The position numbers were made by a program, and so were the translations under genes. A stretch of DNA of 64,000 nucleotides from positions 2,542,001 through 2,606,000 of the forward strand of contig AP027304.1 of NCBI GenBank assembly GCA_036322835.1, read 5' to 3'. Position 1 is the first letter of the stretch, and every line of letters starts with the position of its first letter. The notes beneath the pieces are model-generated. The model was not told where the DNA came from. It made no database searches and was given only the letters and a program-made list of their open reading frames with translations. Shown here piece by piece: positions 7,538 to 16,975 of the stretch. This stretch comes from Tenuifilaceae bacterium CYCD. Lineage in GTDB: Bacteria > Bacteroidota > Bacteroidia > Bacteroidales > Tenuifilaceae.

Positions 7538-10021
7538 ATGGTAAATACATATCCAGATACCTTTGAACAAAAGGTTGGATTCGATAAGGTTCGAGAATTA
7601 GTAGCGGCCAAATGCCTTTGTCCGCTTGGCGCGGCTAAGGTTACTGCCGCTGAGTTTCTTTACGATTTCGAATCTATTGAAAGGATGATTAATCAGGTTG
7701 ATGAGATGAAATCCATTTGCCTGATGGAAAACTCTTTTCCCATAGAGAATTACTACGATTTAACGCCTTCGCTCAATAAAATATCCAAGGTTGGCACTTG
7801 GCTCGATGAGGTTGAACTGCAAAACCTTAAGCGCTCGCTCGAAACCATTAAGTCTATTCTTACTTTTCTGAAAAAAGTTTCGGAGAAGTATCCAAATATT
7901 GCTGAGTTAGCAAAAACAGTCGCCTATTATCCCTACGTGGTTGAGCGTATCGATTCCATTCTCGATAAATTTGGGAAGATTAAGGATAACGCATCGCCAG
8001 AGTTGGCTAAAATTCGCTCGGCAATTGCTGCCAAGCAAGGTTCTGTTTCAAAGTTGGTTCAAAGCATTCTGAGGAATGCTCGTGAGCAAGGGGTTGTGGA
8101 GCAGGATGTAACTCCATCAATTCGCGAGGGTAGGGTAGTAATCCCTGTTTCGGCTGCCAATAAGCGCAAGCTTAAGGGGATTGTGCACGATGAGTCGGCG
8201 ACAGGCAAGACCGTTTTTATTGAGCCCGTTGAGGTTGTTGAGTTGAATAACGAGATTCGAGAACTGGAGTACGACGAGCGTCGTGAGATTATAAGGATTT
8301 TGGTCGATTTTGCCGATAATATCCGGCCATATCTCCCTGAACTGTTGTCGGCATACAATTTTCTTGGAACTATCGATTTCATAAGGGCTAAGGCTTTGTT
8401 TGCAGTGGAGTATCACGGGGCTAAACCAATTCTGAAGAATTCAACAGGAACATACCTGCGCCAAGCAAAGCATCCAATTTTGCTGAAAAGTTTGAAACGT
8501 GAGGGCAAGGAGATTGTTCCACTCGATATTGAGGTTAATCAGCAGAACAGAATTCTTTTAATTTCTGGCCCAAATGCTGGAGGAAAATCGGTTTGTTTAA
8601 AAACCTTTGGTCTGCTACAGTATATGCTCCAGTGCGGGTTTTTGCCCTGTGCATTGGAGAACTCCGAAATGGGAATTTATCGTGGAATCTTTATCGATAT
8701 TGGCGATGAGCAATCCATCGAAAACGATTTGAGTACCTATAGTTCTCATCTTCTCAATATGAAACATTTCCTCAGGAATGCTCAGAAGGAAACCTTGGTG
8801 CTGATTGATGAGTTTGGTGCTGGAACCGAGCCAATGGCTGGAGGTGCAATTGCCGAAGCAATTCTACAGCAGTTGTGTAATGTAGGGGCTTTTGGAGTTA
8901 TCACAACTCACTATTCAAACCTAAAACACTTTGCTGCAAATACCGATGGTATTATTAATGGTGCAATGCTATTCGATAATGCTAAGATTGAGCCTTTGTT
9001 CAAGTTGGAGATTGGTAAGCCCGGAAGCAGTTTCGCCTTTGAAATTGCCCGTAAAATTGGCCTACCCGAAACAGTTCTAAACGATGCTGGTAGCAAAGTG
9101 GGGGAGGATTATATAACCTTTGAGAAGCATTTAAGGGAGATTTCACGCGATAAACGTTACTGGGAAAAGAAACGAGATAATATTAGGATAGCCAATAAAA
9201 AGACCGAGGAGTATCAGGATAAACTCGAAAAGGAGTTGGCTGTGCTAAAGGAGCAACGCAAGGAGATTTTGGCAAATGCCAAAAAGGAGGCGCAAGCAAT
9301 ACTTGCCGATGCCAACAAGCAAATAGAGAATACCATTCGTGCTATAAAGGAGGCCAATGCTGCCAAGGAGCAAACCAAGCAGGTGCGCGAGGAGTTGGAT
9401 AAGTTCAAGAAGGAGGTTGAGGAGATTAATGTTCACGACGAGTCAATCGACCGTAAGATTGAGCAAATAAAACGCCGTCAGGAACAAAAACAGCAGCAAA
9501 AGAATGACCCAAAAGTTGTAGATTCAGTTCCCGAGAAGGAGGATTTGAAGGTTGTTGGGGTAGGCGATAAGGTTAGGATTGCAGGGCAAAGTCTTATGGG
9601 CGAGGTTGTATCGCTCTCAAATCAATCGGCATCGGTGGCATTTGGTAATATGATTACGGTTGTGCAGTTGGATAGGCTTGAGAAAATATCGACCAACGAG
9701 TTCCGTAAGGCAAACAAGACCGTGGAGCAGCCAAGCACCGGCGCGGGTTTCGATACCTATAAGCGCAGGCTAAACTTTAAGTCCGATATCGATATTCGTG
9801 GCTATCGTGCCGATGAGGCCATTGAGGCTGTTCAGGATTTAATTGACGATGCGTTGATGCTAAGTATTTCGCGTGTTAGGATTCTGCATGGTAAGGGGAA
9901 TGGCATTTTGCGTCAGGTTATTCGCGATTACCTGCGTAATGCTCCCGGTGTTAAATCCTATGCCGATGAGCATATTGAGTTTGGTGGCTCTGGAATAACT
10001 GTTGTGGATGTTGATGTGTAG
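7538..10021 (+). CDS. mutS2: Endonuclease MutS2 (Smr-domain MutS homologue)
   Basis: DNA-binding ATPase that suppresses homologous recombination and, in some bacteria, acts on collided ribosomes. The clamp/lever regions lead to an ABC-type ATPase with Walker A GPNAGGKS (near residue 345), Walker B LVLIDEFGAGTEP and the ST motif region SSFAFEIARKIGLP; then a long Lys/Glu-rich coiled coil, a KOW-like segment and a C-terminal Smr nuclease domain with RILHGKGNGILR. The ATG at 7538 (MVNTYPDTFEQKVGFD) matches the family N-terminus; the open frame runs 29 codons further upstream but that part looks like leader DNA. About 827 residues. It stands alone. Confidence 0.94.
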   Translation: MVNTYPDTFEQKVGFDKVRELVAAKCLCPLGAAKVTAAEFLYDFESIERMINQVDEMKSICLMENSFPIENYYDLTPSLNKISKVGTWLDEVELQNLKRSLETIKSILTFLKKVSEKYPNIAELAKTVAYYPYVVERIDSILDKFGKIKDNASPELAKIRSAIAAKQGSVSKLVQSILRNAREQGVVEQDVTPSIREGRVVIPVSAANKRKLKGIVHDESATGKTVFIEPVEVVELNNEIRELEYDERREIIRILVDFADNIRPYLPELLSAYNFLGTIDFIRAKALFAVEYHGAKPILKNSTGTYLRQAKHPILLKSLKREGKEIVPLDIEVNQQNRILLISGPNAGGKSVCLKTFGLLQYMLQCGFLPCALENSEMGIYRGIFIDIGDEQSIENDLSTYSSHLLNMKHFLRNAQKETLVLIDEFGAGTEPMAGGAIAEAILQQLCNVGAFGVITTHYSNLKHFAANTDGIINGAMLFDNAKIEPLFKLEIGKPGSSFAFEIARKIGLPETVLNDAGSKVGEDYITFEKHLREISRDKRYWEKKRDNIRIANKKTEEYQDKLEKELAVLKEQRKEILANAKKEAQAILADANKQIENTIRAIKEANAAKEQTKQVREELDKFKKEVEEINVHDESIDRKIEQIKRRQEQKQQQKNDPKVVDSVPEKEDLKVVGVGDKVRIAGQSLMGEVVSLSNQSASVAFGNMITVVQLDRLEKISTNEFRKANKTVEQPSTGAGFDTYKRRLNFKSDIDIRGYRADEAIEAVQDLIDDALMLSISRVRILHGKGNGILRQVIRDYLRNAPGVKSYADEHIEFGGSGITVVDVDV

Positions 10022-10129
10022 TGTTTGTTAAGTTATAAACCTCCATTGTTGAGCCGATTTCTTAACTTCTTTTATTCTGCCTGTACATTTTCAACTTTTT
10101 CATTAACTTAGTACCAAACAATGTGACAT

Positions 10130-11470
10130 TTGGAACTTCTTGTTTACACTCGCAGAATAACCCCTCGTGTTGAGTATGCTTTCCGGTTTATTTTCAAGGA
10201 TATACTCCGGTTGAACTATCGTATCACCACGTCAATAACCGAGGCTCAAAACTATTATGGTCCAATTCTTTCTTACTCTCATCAGCAGATAGGGAAGTCG
10301 GTTCAGATAATTCCTCATGGGTTGCTTACCGAAGATTGCATTAAGCATCATTCTTTTGAAGTGATTGATTGGAAGGGAATTCCTGCCTTCCCATTAACCG
10401 CACCCGATACGGAAACACCCTTTGATATTTTCTCGGCCTCTTTTTATTTGATTACAAGGTACGAAGAATACCCAAAATCGATATCTAATTTAGATAAACA
10501 TAGTAGGTTTTGTTCTAGGGACTGTTTGGCTTCAAAGAATAAATTCTTAAATCTTCCTGTTGTTGATTTGTGGGCATTTAGGCTTTTGGAGATTTTGAGA
10601 GCAAGAAACTATAGTTTATCAAATAAGCCGCGGAAATTTAATCAGATCACTACGATTGATCTGGATTCGGCTTACGCGTTTAAGCATAAGGGAATTATAA
10701 GAGTTCTCCTGTCTGCTTTTAAGTCCGTTATTACAAAAGGTAAACCAGACTTTGTTAAAAGGTTTAAAGTATTGGCCGGATTAGAGCCCGATCCATTTGA
10801 TATATACAACAATTTATACACAATTCTACCAGGTTCCCCGCAGACCATCTGGTTTGTTCATGCAGGTAAGTGGGGAAAATACGATAAGCCAATTCCAATA
10901 TCTACACCTGCAATGAAAGCTTTAGTTGGAACGTTATCCGAAAAATATAGAGTTGGTATACATCCATCGTATAGTTCATTTATGAATGAGCCCAAAACCC
11001 GAGAAGAACTTGCTGATTTGGTGAATGCTTTAGATCAAGCGGTGGCATGTAGCCGTCAGCATTATATTAGATTAAGACTTCCAGCATCGTATAGAATGCT
11101 AACTAAAATGGGAATAACAGAGGACTACTCAATGGGGTATCCCAATACAGTAGGCTTTCGGGCAGGAACTTGTACACCATTTGTATTCTACGATTTGATA
11201 TCGGAGCAACCTGTTAACCTAAAGGTTTTCCCATTTCAGGTAATGGACTCCATTTTTGTTAATGAAAAAATATCGCCAGAAAAGGCAAGGGAAATTATCT
11301 TGGGTTTGATTGAAGCGGTAAGAAGGGTTGATGGTACGTTTATTAGTGTTTGGCATGTGGATTATTTATCGGGGTATGGGCAGTCTGATGGATGGTTTTC
11401 TCTATTGAAAGATGTCCTTAACGATTTAAATCTTGGTAATGGTAAGAATTCTTCAGTAAAAAATGATTAG
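10130..11470 (+). CDS. Polysaccharide deacetylase-like protein with DUF7033-type N-terminus
   Basis: Probable carbohydrate-active enzyme of the divergent carbohydrate-esterase 4 clade seen beside surface-polysaccharide genes in Bacteroidota. Residues 1-150 are a family-specific N-terminal region ending in RYEEY and the PVVDLWAFRL helix; the NodB-like part carries ITTIDLDSAYAFKHKG (metal Asp), VGIHPSYSSF (His) and RLRLPASYRMLTKMGI. The best start is the TTG at 10130, since the in-frame ATG at 10121 is followed directly by a stop. It overlaps the next gene by 8 bp, so the three genes 10130-13492 are one unit. Substrate is unknown. Confidence 0.8.
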   Translation: MELLVYTRRITPRVEYAFRFIFKDILRLNYRITTSITEAQNYYGPILSYSHQQIGKSVQIIPHGLLTEDCIKHHSFEVIDWKGIPAFPLTAPDTETPFDIFSASFYLITRYEEYPKSISNLDKHSRFCSRDCLASKNKFLNLPVVDLWAFRLLEILRARNYSLSNKPRKFNQITTIDLDSAYAFKHKGIIRVLLSAFKSVITKGKPDFVKRFKVLAGLEPDPFDIYNNLYTILPGSPQTIWFVHAGKWGKYDKPIPISTPAMKALVGTLSEKYRVGIHPSYSSFMNEPKTREELADLVNALDQAVACSRQHYIRLRLPASYRMLTKMGITEDYSMGYPNTVGFRAGTCTPFVFYDLISEQPVNLKVFPFQVMDSIFVNEKISPEKAREIILGLIEAVRRVDGTFISVWHVDYLSGYGQSDGWFSLLKDVLNDLNLGNGKNSSVKND

Positions 11471-12380
11471 TTACCTTAATAATAGCGAGATAGATAAAGA
11501 TAGATGGGATGAATGCGTTAATTCATCTAATGTTGGAGTACCCTATGCCCTTTCTTGGTATTTAGATCTGGCTTCGCCAAATTGGGATGCTCTTGTGCTA
11601 AATAATTACGATGCGGTTATGCCTTTGCCAAATAGACGAAAAATGGGTGTGCGTTATTTATATAGCCCCATAATGTGTCAACAACTTGGCGTTTTTTCAA
11701 AATATAATTCCGAGAGTTTTATTGTTAATGATTTTATTGGAGCGATTCCTTCGAAATTCAAGTGGATTGAGATCAATCTCAATAAAACCAATTCGGTTAA
11801 ATTAGCCTTTTCAGGAATGCATGTGTCTGAGAAAACAAATCATGTCTTGAAATTAAATAAAAGTTATGAGCAGATTTTCAGCCATTACAACAAGAGTCAT
11901 ATTAAAAATATCTTCAGGGCTAAAAAGAATGGAATAAGTATTTTGGTCGACAGTCTTACTGTTTCAGAGTTTTTTGATCTAAAAATGAAGAGTTTTAGTA
12001 AACAGAACGTTTTTTTGAAGCAGTATCAAAAAGATAACTACTATAATTTACTTAATACGCTGGGTAAAAAAGGATATCTCAAAATCTATACTGCTTATTC
12101 TGATTTTGAGATTGTGGGAAGTGCCGTATTTATAGTAATTGACAATTGGTGTACACTCCAGTCATTTAATACTTCGAAGGGGAAGATTTTATCTGCTGGT
12201 TACTTAATAGTTGATCGGTTTATCAATGATCACTCAAGTAGTGGTTTGACTTTAGATTTTATGGGCTCGAATATCAAAGGAATTGCATTTCATAACTTGG
12301 GTTTTGGTAGTGCTGAAGATAAATATCTCTTTATTAAGATTTCAAAATTACCATGGTGGCTTAATTTTATTAAGAAATAG
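11463..12380 (+). CDS. FemAB/GNAT-like acyltransferase
   Basis: Probably transfers an acyl or aminoacyl group to a cell-surface or polysaccharide precursor. The 305-residue protein has the layout of the Acetyltransf_6/FemAB superfamily: an N-terminal half with YALSWYLDLA and MPLPNRRKMGVRYLYSP, and a GNAT-like C-terminal half in which YNLLNTLGKKGYLKIYTA and ADFMGS-like LDFMGSNIKGIAFHN are recognisable. No signal peptide. It is translationally coupled to the deacetylase gene (8-bp overlap), which supports a shared pathway. The exact donor and acceptor cannot be read from the sequence. Confidence 0.7.
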   Translation: MISYLNNSEIDKDRWDECVNSSNVGVPYALSWYLDLASPNWDALVLNNYDAVMPLPNRRKMGVRYLYSPIMCQQLGVFSKYNSESFIVNDFIGAIPSKFKWIEINLNKTNSVKLAFSGMHVSEKTNHVLKLNKSYEQIFSHYNKSHIKNIFRAKKNGISILVDSLTVSEFFDLKMKSFSKQNVFLKQYQKDNYYNLLNTLGKKGYLKIYTAYSDFEIVGSAVFIVIDNWCTLQSFNTSKGKILSAGYLIVDRFINDHSSSGLTLDFMGSNIKGIAFHNLGFGSAEDKYLFIKISKLPWWLNFIKK

Positions 12381-12397
12381 CAATCGTAAATTATTCA

Positions 12398-13492
12398 ATG
12401 ATGATTACAGTATCTAAATTAACTGTTCGGGAATTGTCTATTTTTTTTAATGACACATCACTCGCCGATAGAAAAATATTGCCGATAAGCCGCCAACGGG
12501 CAATGTCCTTCATGTCTAATCCACGGGCCGATTCTTCCGATGTAGTGATGTACCTAGCCTACGATTTTGATGAATTAGTGGGGTACAGAACCGTATTGCC
12601 CGATATTGCATATGTGGAAGGCGTTCCCGTAAAGGTGGCCTGGCTTAGCGGATCGTGGGTTCATCCTAATTATAGGCGTAAAGGTATTTCGTCCGAACTG
12701 CTTAATGCTGTTAATGCTGACTGGGAGCAAAGAATACTTACTTCTAATTTTGCTTTACACGCCAGGAAAGTTTACGATAAAACCAACAACTTTAAGCCTA
12801 TTGCTCGAATTAGTGGAGCCCGCTTCTATCTCAAATCAACTTTTTTAAAGACATATAATTGTTGTAGGTATAACAATCCACTGCTATATTGTTTGGAGAA
12901 AGTGATTAACTTTTTTAATCCAACGGCTTTGTTACGGTGCTTTATACGTATGCCTAAAGATGTAGAGTTGGAATATTTTACAAGGCCCGATGATGAGTTG
13001 AGCTCTATGTTTGAGGAGGCTGCAAATTCTACATTAACGGGACGTTCGCGAATTGAATGGAACTGGATACTTCGCTTCCCGTGGATGCAACCTGCACCAC
13101 TTGGAGATAGATTGGCCTCCAAATACTTTTTTGCTTCAGCGCCTCCAACCTTCAACCAATACATCGTCAAGGTTTATAGAAATAAGGATTTAATTGGAAT
13201 GCTTCATATTCAGCATAGTCATACGCGATTAACAGTGCCCTATTCTTATTTTGAACCTGAACATGCCGAAGTGATGGCTAAGGTTGTATTGTTGCATGCT
13301 AAAAAACTAAAGGCTACTTTTATCACTCTTTACAACAAAAAGTTGATAGATGAACTTAATGGGTATAGACTTTTCTTTTTGTCGGTAACAAAGCGTAAAC
13401 GCGAATATCTTGCCACTAATTATCTTGCTGAGAAGTTAAAGGGATCATCACTTCGTTTCAGCGATGGCGATGGCGATTGTGCATTTATTTGA
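12398..13492 (+). CDS. GNAT family N-acetyltransferase, 364 residues
   Basis: N-terminal GNAT domain with the acetyl-CoA loop SWVHPNYRRKGISSELL (about residues 86-102), followed by a second region that may be another degenerate GNAT fold. It likely acetylates a small molecule or sugar. Third gene of the 10130-13492 unit, 17 bp after the FemAB-like gene. Two adjacent ATG codons occur at 12398 and 12401; the first is taken. Its TGA stop abuts directly the stop of ftsE on the other strand, with no intervening base. Confidence 0.75.
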   Translation: MMITVSKLTVRELSIFFNDTSLADRKILPISRQRAMSFMSNPRADSSDVVMYLAYDFDELVGYRTVLPDIAYVEGVPVKVAWLSGSWVHPNYRRKGISSELLNAVNADWEQRILTSNFALHARKVYDKTNNFKPIARISGARFYLKSTFLKTYNCCRYNNPLLYCLEKVINFFNPTALLRCFIRMPKDVELEYFTRPDDELSSMFEEAANSTLTGRSRIEWNWILRFPWMQPAPLGDRLASKYFFASAPPTFNQYIVKVYRNKDLIGMLHIQHSHTRLTVPYSYFEPEHAEVMAKVVLLHAKKLKATFITLYNKKLIDELNGYRLFFLSVTKRKREYLATNYLAEKLKGSSLRFSDGDGDCAFI

Positions 13493-14197
13493 TTATTCCA
13501 TCAAACTTTCAAAATCAATTTCGCTAACCTGCTCGGTTTCGCTAAGTTTTCCCTTCTCGCATTTAAGTGTGCGTCCGGGAAATTTTTTTATGAGATGATG
13601 GTTGTGTGTGGCCATTAAAACGGATTTACCATTTACTGCAATTCCTTGCAGAATTTGCATAATACCCTCCGATGTTTCAATGTCGAGGTTCCCAGTAGGT
13701 TCATCGGCTAAGATGATATCGGGATTATTAAGCAATGCACGAGCAATTACAACCCTTTGCTGCTCTCCGCCCGAGAGTTGGTGTGGCATTTTGTAGTCTT
13801 TAAACTTTAATTCAACCATTTCTAGTACATCGGCAATACGCTGTTTGATCTCTGACTTGTTTTTCCATCCAGTCGATTTGAGCACAAAAAGTAGGTTGTC
13901 GTAAACACTACGGTCTGTTAGTAATTGAAAGTCTTGAAAAACAATGCCAATTTTTCGACGAAGATGTGGAATTTGCTTGCGCTTAATAGTTTTGAGGTTG
14001 AAATCGCAAACGGTTGCTTCGCCAAATTTCAATGGAATTTCAGCGGTGATAGTTTTAATAAGGCTAGTTTTGCCGCTTCCAACTCTACCTACCAAATACA
14101 CAAATTCTCCCTTTGCGATATCTAGGTTTACGTCGGAAAGAATTAGGTTGTCTTCCTGAAAAATATTTGTATTCCTGATTTCAATTACATTCTCCAT
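13493..14197 (-). CDS. ftsE: Cell division ABC transporter ATPase FtsE
   Basis: Cytoplasmic ATPase that with membrane partner FtsX regulates cell-wall hydrolysis at the septum. Walker A GRVGSGKTSLIK (residues about 37-48), Q-loop VFQDFQLL, signature LSGGEQQRVVIARAL, Walker B IILADEPTG and switch His in MATHNHHL are all intact. The sequence matches the FtsE subgroup of the LolD/MacB-like ATPases, and 234 residues is typical. No ftsX is present in the window; in Bacteroidota the two are often unlinked, so a different membrane partner cannot be excluded. Confidence 0.85.
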   Translation of the reverse strand: MENVIEIRNTNIFQEDNLILSDVNLDIAKGEFVYLVGRVGSGKTSLIKTITAEIPLKFGEATVCDFNLKTIKRKQIPHLRRKIGIVFQDFQLLTDRSVYDNLLFVLKSTGWKNKSEIKQRIADVLEMVELKFKDYKMPHQLSGGEQQRVVIARALLNNPDIILADEPTGNLDIETSEGIMQILQGIAVNGKSVLMATHNHHLIKKFPGRTLKCEKGKLSETEQVSEIDFESLME

Positions 14198-14293
14198 TTT
14201 TCAACTAATATTGTTAGCCGTTTTAGTGCAATAAAGATAAACCCAAAATTTTGGATAAAAGTAAGTATTTTATCTTTTTATAAATTTTAAAAA

Positions 14294-15511
14294 TTACTCA
14301 AGTAGTTTTCCTGCAATAAAACCTGTAGTCCATGCTGCCTGAAGGTTATAGCCACCAGTTATGGCATCAATATCCAATACCTCTCCTGCAAAGTAAAGGT
14401 TTTTGCAAGTCTTACTCTGCATAGCGTTCATGTCGATACTTTGAAGGCTAACTCCCCCACAGGTTACAAACTCCTCACGGAATGTCGATTTCCCTTTAAC
14501 CGAGTAAATATCGTTGGTAATAGTGTTTGCTAGTTTGTTTACTCCCTTTTTACCTAACTCGCACCATTTTTTCTGTTCGGACAATTCACTCTTCATTAAC
14601 AGGTATAGCCATAACCTTTCGGAAATGCTGTAAGGTCTTATGTTGGATAGAATCTTATTTGGATGTTTATTCACAATCTCATTTAGCTGTTCCACCACAT
14701 ACTCCGAGTTTTGCTCATTAGTCCAGTTTACCTGAATGTTGAAGTTGTAGTTCATCTCGTTCAGAATTCTTGCTCCAAACGACGAAAGTTTTAGTATTGC
14801 AGGTCCACTCATTCCCCAATGGGTGATTAACACTGACCCGTCGGACTTAATTTTTGTTCCTTGAATACTAACAAGCGTATTCTCCACCACAATCCCCATG
14901 AGTTCAGTTATCTGATTGTTAGGGATATTAAAGGTGAAAAGCGATGGAATTGGTTTCTCAATTTTATGACCTAAATCCTCAATCCACTTAAACGAAGCGT
15001 AATTGGATGAGCCACCTGTGGTAACAATCACTTTATCAAATTCCTGTGGGATGTTTTCATCATCCCTAAAGTTGATTCTCAGTTTATCGCCTTGTGGATT
15101 AACGCTTTTAACCGCTCTTCCAGTTTTAATTTTTATATTCAGTTTCTTGCATTGCCTCAAAAAGCAATCGATAATACTTTGCGAATCCTGTGATTTTGGG
15201 AAAATACAGTTATCGCTTTGGGTAACTAGTGGAACTCCACGAGATTCGAACCATTTTATCGCATCAAAATTACTGAATGTGTAGAACGCTTTTTTGAGTT
15301 GACGTTTCCCGCGTGGGTAAGCCGTAATCAACTCATCAACAGTCTCGCAGCCGTTGGTGACATTGCATCGTCCACCGCCCGAAACTTTTACTTTTGATAA
15401 AACCTTTTGCGCCTTCTCAAAAATCATCACTTCAGCATCGGGAAAGTTCTCCTTTGCCGTAATTGCTGCAAAAAAACCAGCCGCTCCACCACCAATAATT
15501 GCTACTCTCAA
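14294..15511 (-). CDS. NAD(P)/FAD-dependent oxidoreductase, HI0933/YhiN family
   Basis: Flavoprotein of unknown physiological reaction. Rossmann FAD motif at the start (AIIGGGAAGFFAAITA), the family motif KVSGGGRCNVTN near residue 43, VIVTTGGSSNYASF in the middle, and the closing signature NLYFAGEVLDIDAITGGYN then LQAAWTTGFIAG. 405 residues, normal length. Monocistronic; its start codon sits 10 bp from an unusual 9-bp repeat array. Confidence 0.92.
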   Translation of the reverse strand: MRVAIIGGGAAGFFAAITAKENFPDAEVMIFEKAQKVLSKVKVSGGGRCNVTNGCETVDELITAYPRGKRQLKKAFYTFSNFDAIKWFESRGVPLVTQSDNCIFPKSQDSQSIIDCFLRQCKKLNIKIKTGRAVKSVNPQGDKLRINFRDDENIPQEFDKVIVTTGGSSNYASFKWIEDLGHKIEKPIPSLFTFNIPNNQITELMGIVVENTLVSIQGTKIKSDGSVLITHWGMSGPAILKLSSFGARILNEMNYNFNIQVNWTNEQNSEYVVEQLNEIVNKHPNKILSNIRPYSISERLWLYLLMKSELSEQKKWCELGKKGVNKLANTITNDIYSVKGKSTFREEFVTCGGVSLQSIDMNAMQSKTCKNLYFAGEVLDIDAITGGYNLQAAWTTGFIAGKLLE

Positions 15512-15521
15512 TGTTTAAAAA

Positions 15522-15620
15522 TACTTAAAGTTTCTAAAGTGCCTAAAATATTTAAAGTTTTGAACCGTATACTTTCTATACCTCATGTACTCTAAGTACT
15601 TTAATGTACTTTAGTCACTT
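15522..15620. repeat. Facing arrays of a degenerate 9-bp repeat (locus A)
   Basis: The stretch reads as eleven consecutive 9-mers. The first four to five are of the form TACTTAAAG (tacttaaag, tttctaaag, tgcctaaaa, tatttaaag); after a centre at about 15558-15575 they continue in the complementary sense (atgtactct, aagtacttt, aatgtactt, tagtcactt). The two halves therefore form an imperfect inverted pair. The same 9-mers flank the broken four-helix-bundle gene at 30.6-31.1 kb. No gene is enclosed here. Confidence 0.75.
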
Positions 15621-15706
15621 CTCCTCGGCAAAGATACTCAAATGACCTTACATTTTTTCTTTAATCATAAAAGCAGTATTTTTGGTTGATGTAAATACAT
15701 ACCACT

Positions 15707-16873
15707 TTGGAAAAATTCGAGATAATTGTTACAACCCTGTTTGGCTTGGAGGAAGTTCTTGCCAATGAACTAAAGGAACTTGGTGCCGAGAATATTGAGG
15801 TGCTTAGCCGTGCAGTTAGCATCAAGGGCGATATTGCAATGCTTTACAAGTGCAACCTGCATCTACGAACCGCCGTTAAGGTGCTTAAACCCATAGGCAC
15901 CTTCTATGCTAACAACGAGAAACAATTTTACGATAAGGTGATGAAAATTGAGTGGGAGAATTATTTCTCCTACAAGCAAACATTTGCAATTGATGCGAGT
16001 GTTTACAGCGAGGTGTTTACCCACTCCAAGTACGTTGCCCTAAAAACCAAGGATGCAATTGCCGATCAGTTCCGCGATAGGCACGGAATTCGCCCATCGG
16101 TAAATACCGAGAACCCCGATGTTCGAATCAATATTCATATTCACGATAGGGATGTGGTTGTATCGCTCGATAGTTCTGGAGTGCAATTGGGTATAAGAAA
16201 CTATAAGCAGCAGCAAACCGAGGCTCCTATGAGCGAGGTGTTGGCCGCAGGAATTATTCTACTTACAGGCTGGGATAAAAAGAGCGATTTTATTGACCCA
16301 ATGTGCGGCTCAGGTACTTTTCCGATAGAAGCAGCTATGCTTGCAAGTAATATGGCTCCAGGGCGTAACCGTACCTTTGGTTTCGAGAACTGGAAGGATT
16401 TCGATTCTGCGCTATGGAATAGCATGAAAACTGATGCTGAGACAAAAATCAAACCCTGTGAGGCTAAGATTTTTGCGCAGGATGTAGATAACAGAGCAAT
16501 TGATATTACCGTTGCCAATGCAAAGAGGGCAGGGGTGAAAGGTCTGATTGCATTCGACAGAACCGACTTCTTCAACTCATCACATAACTGCGAAAATGGG
16601 CTTGTAATTATGAACCCACCTTACGGTGAGCGTTTGCAGTTGGAGGAAATTACCCGTTTCTATCAGGATATGGGCTCTCGCCTAAAGCATTTCTACCAAG
16701 GATGCGATGCGTGGATTATCAGTGCCAATTACGATGCCCTTAAAAACTTTGGACTCCGTCCATCTCGTAAAATCAAACTTTTCAATGGCTCGCTAGAATG
16801 TCGTTTGCAGAAGTTTGAGTTGTACCGAGGCAGCAAGAAAACTAAAAACCCCGATGAGCAAGTGGAGAATTAA
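15707..16873 (+). CDS. THUMP-domain rRNA/RNA guanine N2-methyltransferase (RlmL N-terminal type)
   Basis: SAM-dependent RNA methyltransferase, by homology modifying guanosine in 23S rRNA. N-terminal ferredoxin-like plus THUMP region to about residue 160; Rossmann MTase domain follows with FIDPMCGSGTFPIEAA (SAM motif I) and the catalytic MNPPYGER. Corresponds to the N-terminal half of E. coli RlmKL; the RlmK half is absent, as in most Bacteroidota. The TTG at 15707 is used because no ATG or GTG fits the conserved EKFEIIVTTLFGLE N-terminus. 388 residues. Confidence 0.88.
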   Translation: MEKFEIIVTTLFGLEEVLANELKELGAENIEVLSRAVSIKGDIAMLYKCNLHLRTAVKVLKPIGTFYANNEKQFYDKVMKIEWENYFSYKQTFAIDASVYSEVFTHSKYVALKTKDAIADQFRDRHGIRPSVNTENPDVRINIHIHDRDVVVSLDSSGVQLGIRNYKQQQTEAPMSEVLAAGIILLTGWDKKSDFIDPMCGSGTFPIEAAMLASNMAPGRNRTFGFENWKDFDSALWNSMKTDAETKIKPCEAKIFAQDVDNRAIDITVANAKRAGVKGLIAFDRTDFFNSSHNCENGLVIMNPPYGERLQLEEITRFYQDMGSRLKHFYQGCDAWIISANYDALKNFGLRPSRKIKLFNGSLECRLQKFELYRGSKKTKNPDEQVEN

Positions 16874-16889
16874 CATATTGGTGTTGATT

Positions 16890-16937
16890 GTCATTCCGAG
16901 CCTGCCTGCCGGTAGGCAGGCGTAGCGAGGAATATCC
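16890..16937. repeat. REP-like palindromic intergenic element
   Basis: GCCTGCCTGCC and GGTAGGCAGGC form a stem with one mismatch, enclosed by ATTCC and GGAAT arms (TCATTCCGAG ... GCGAGGAAT). Elements with this outer and inner layout are dispersed between genes in many Bacteroidota genomes (known in general; this copy's relatives were not searched). It lies between the methyltransferase and endonuclease III genes. Confidence 0.7.
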
Positions 16938-16975
16938 CCTTTACAAAATAAGTATAAAATATAAAAAATAGAGGT

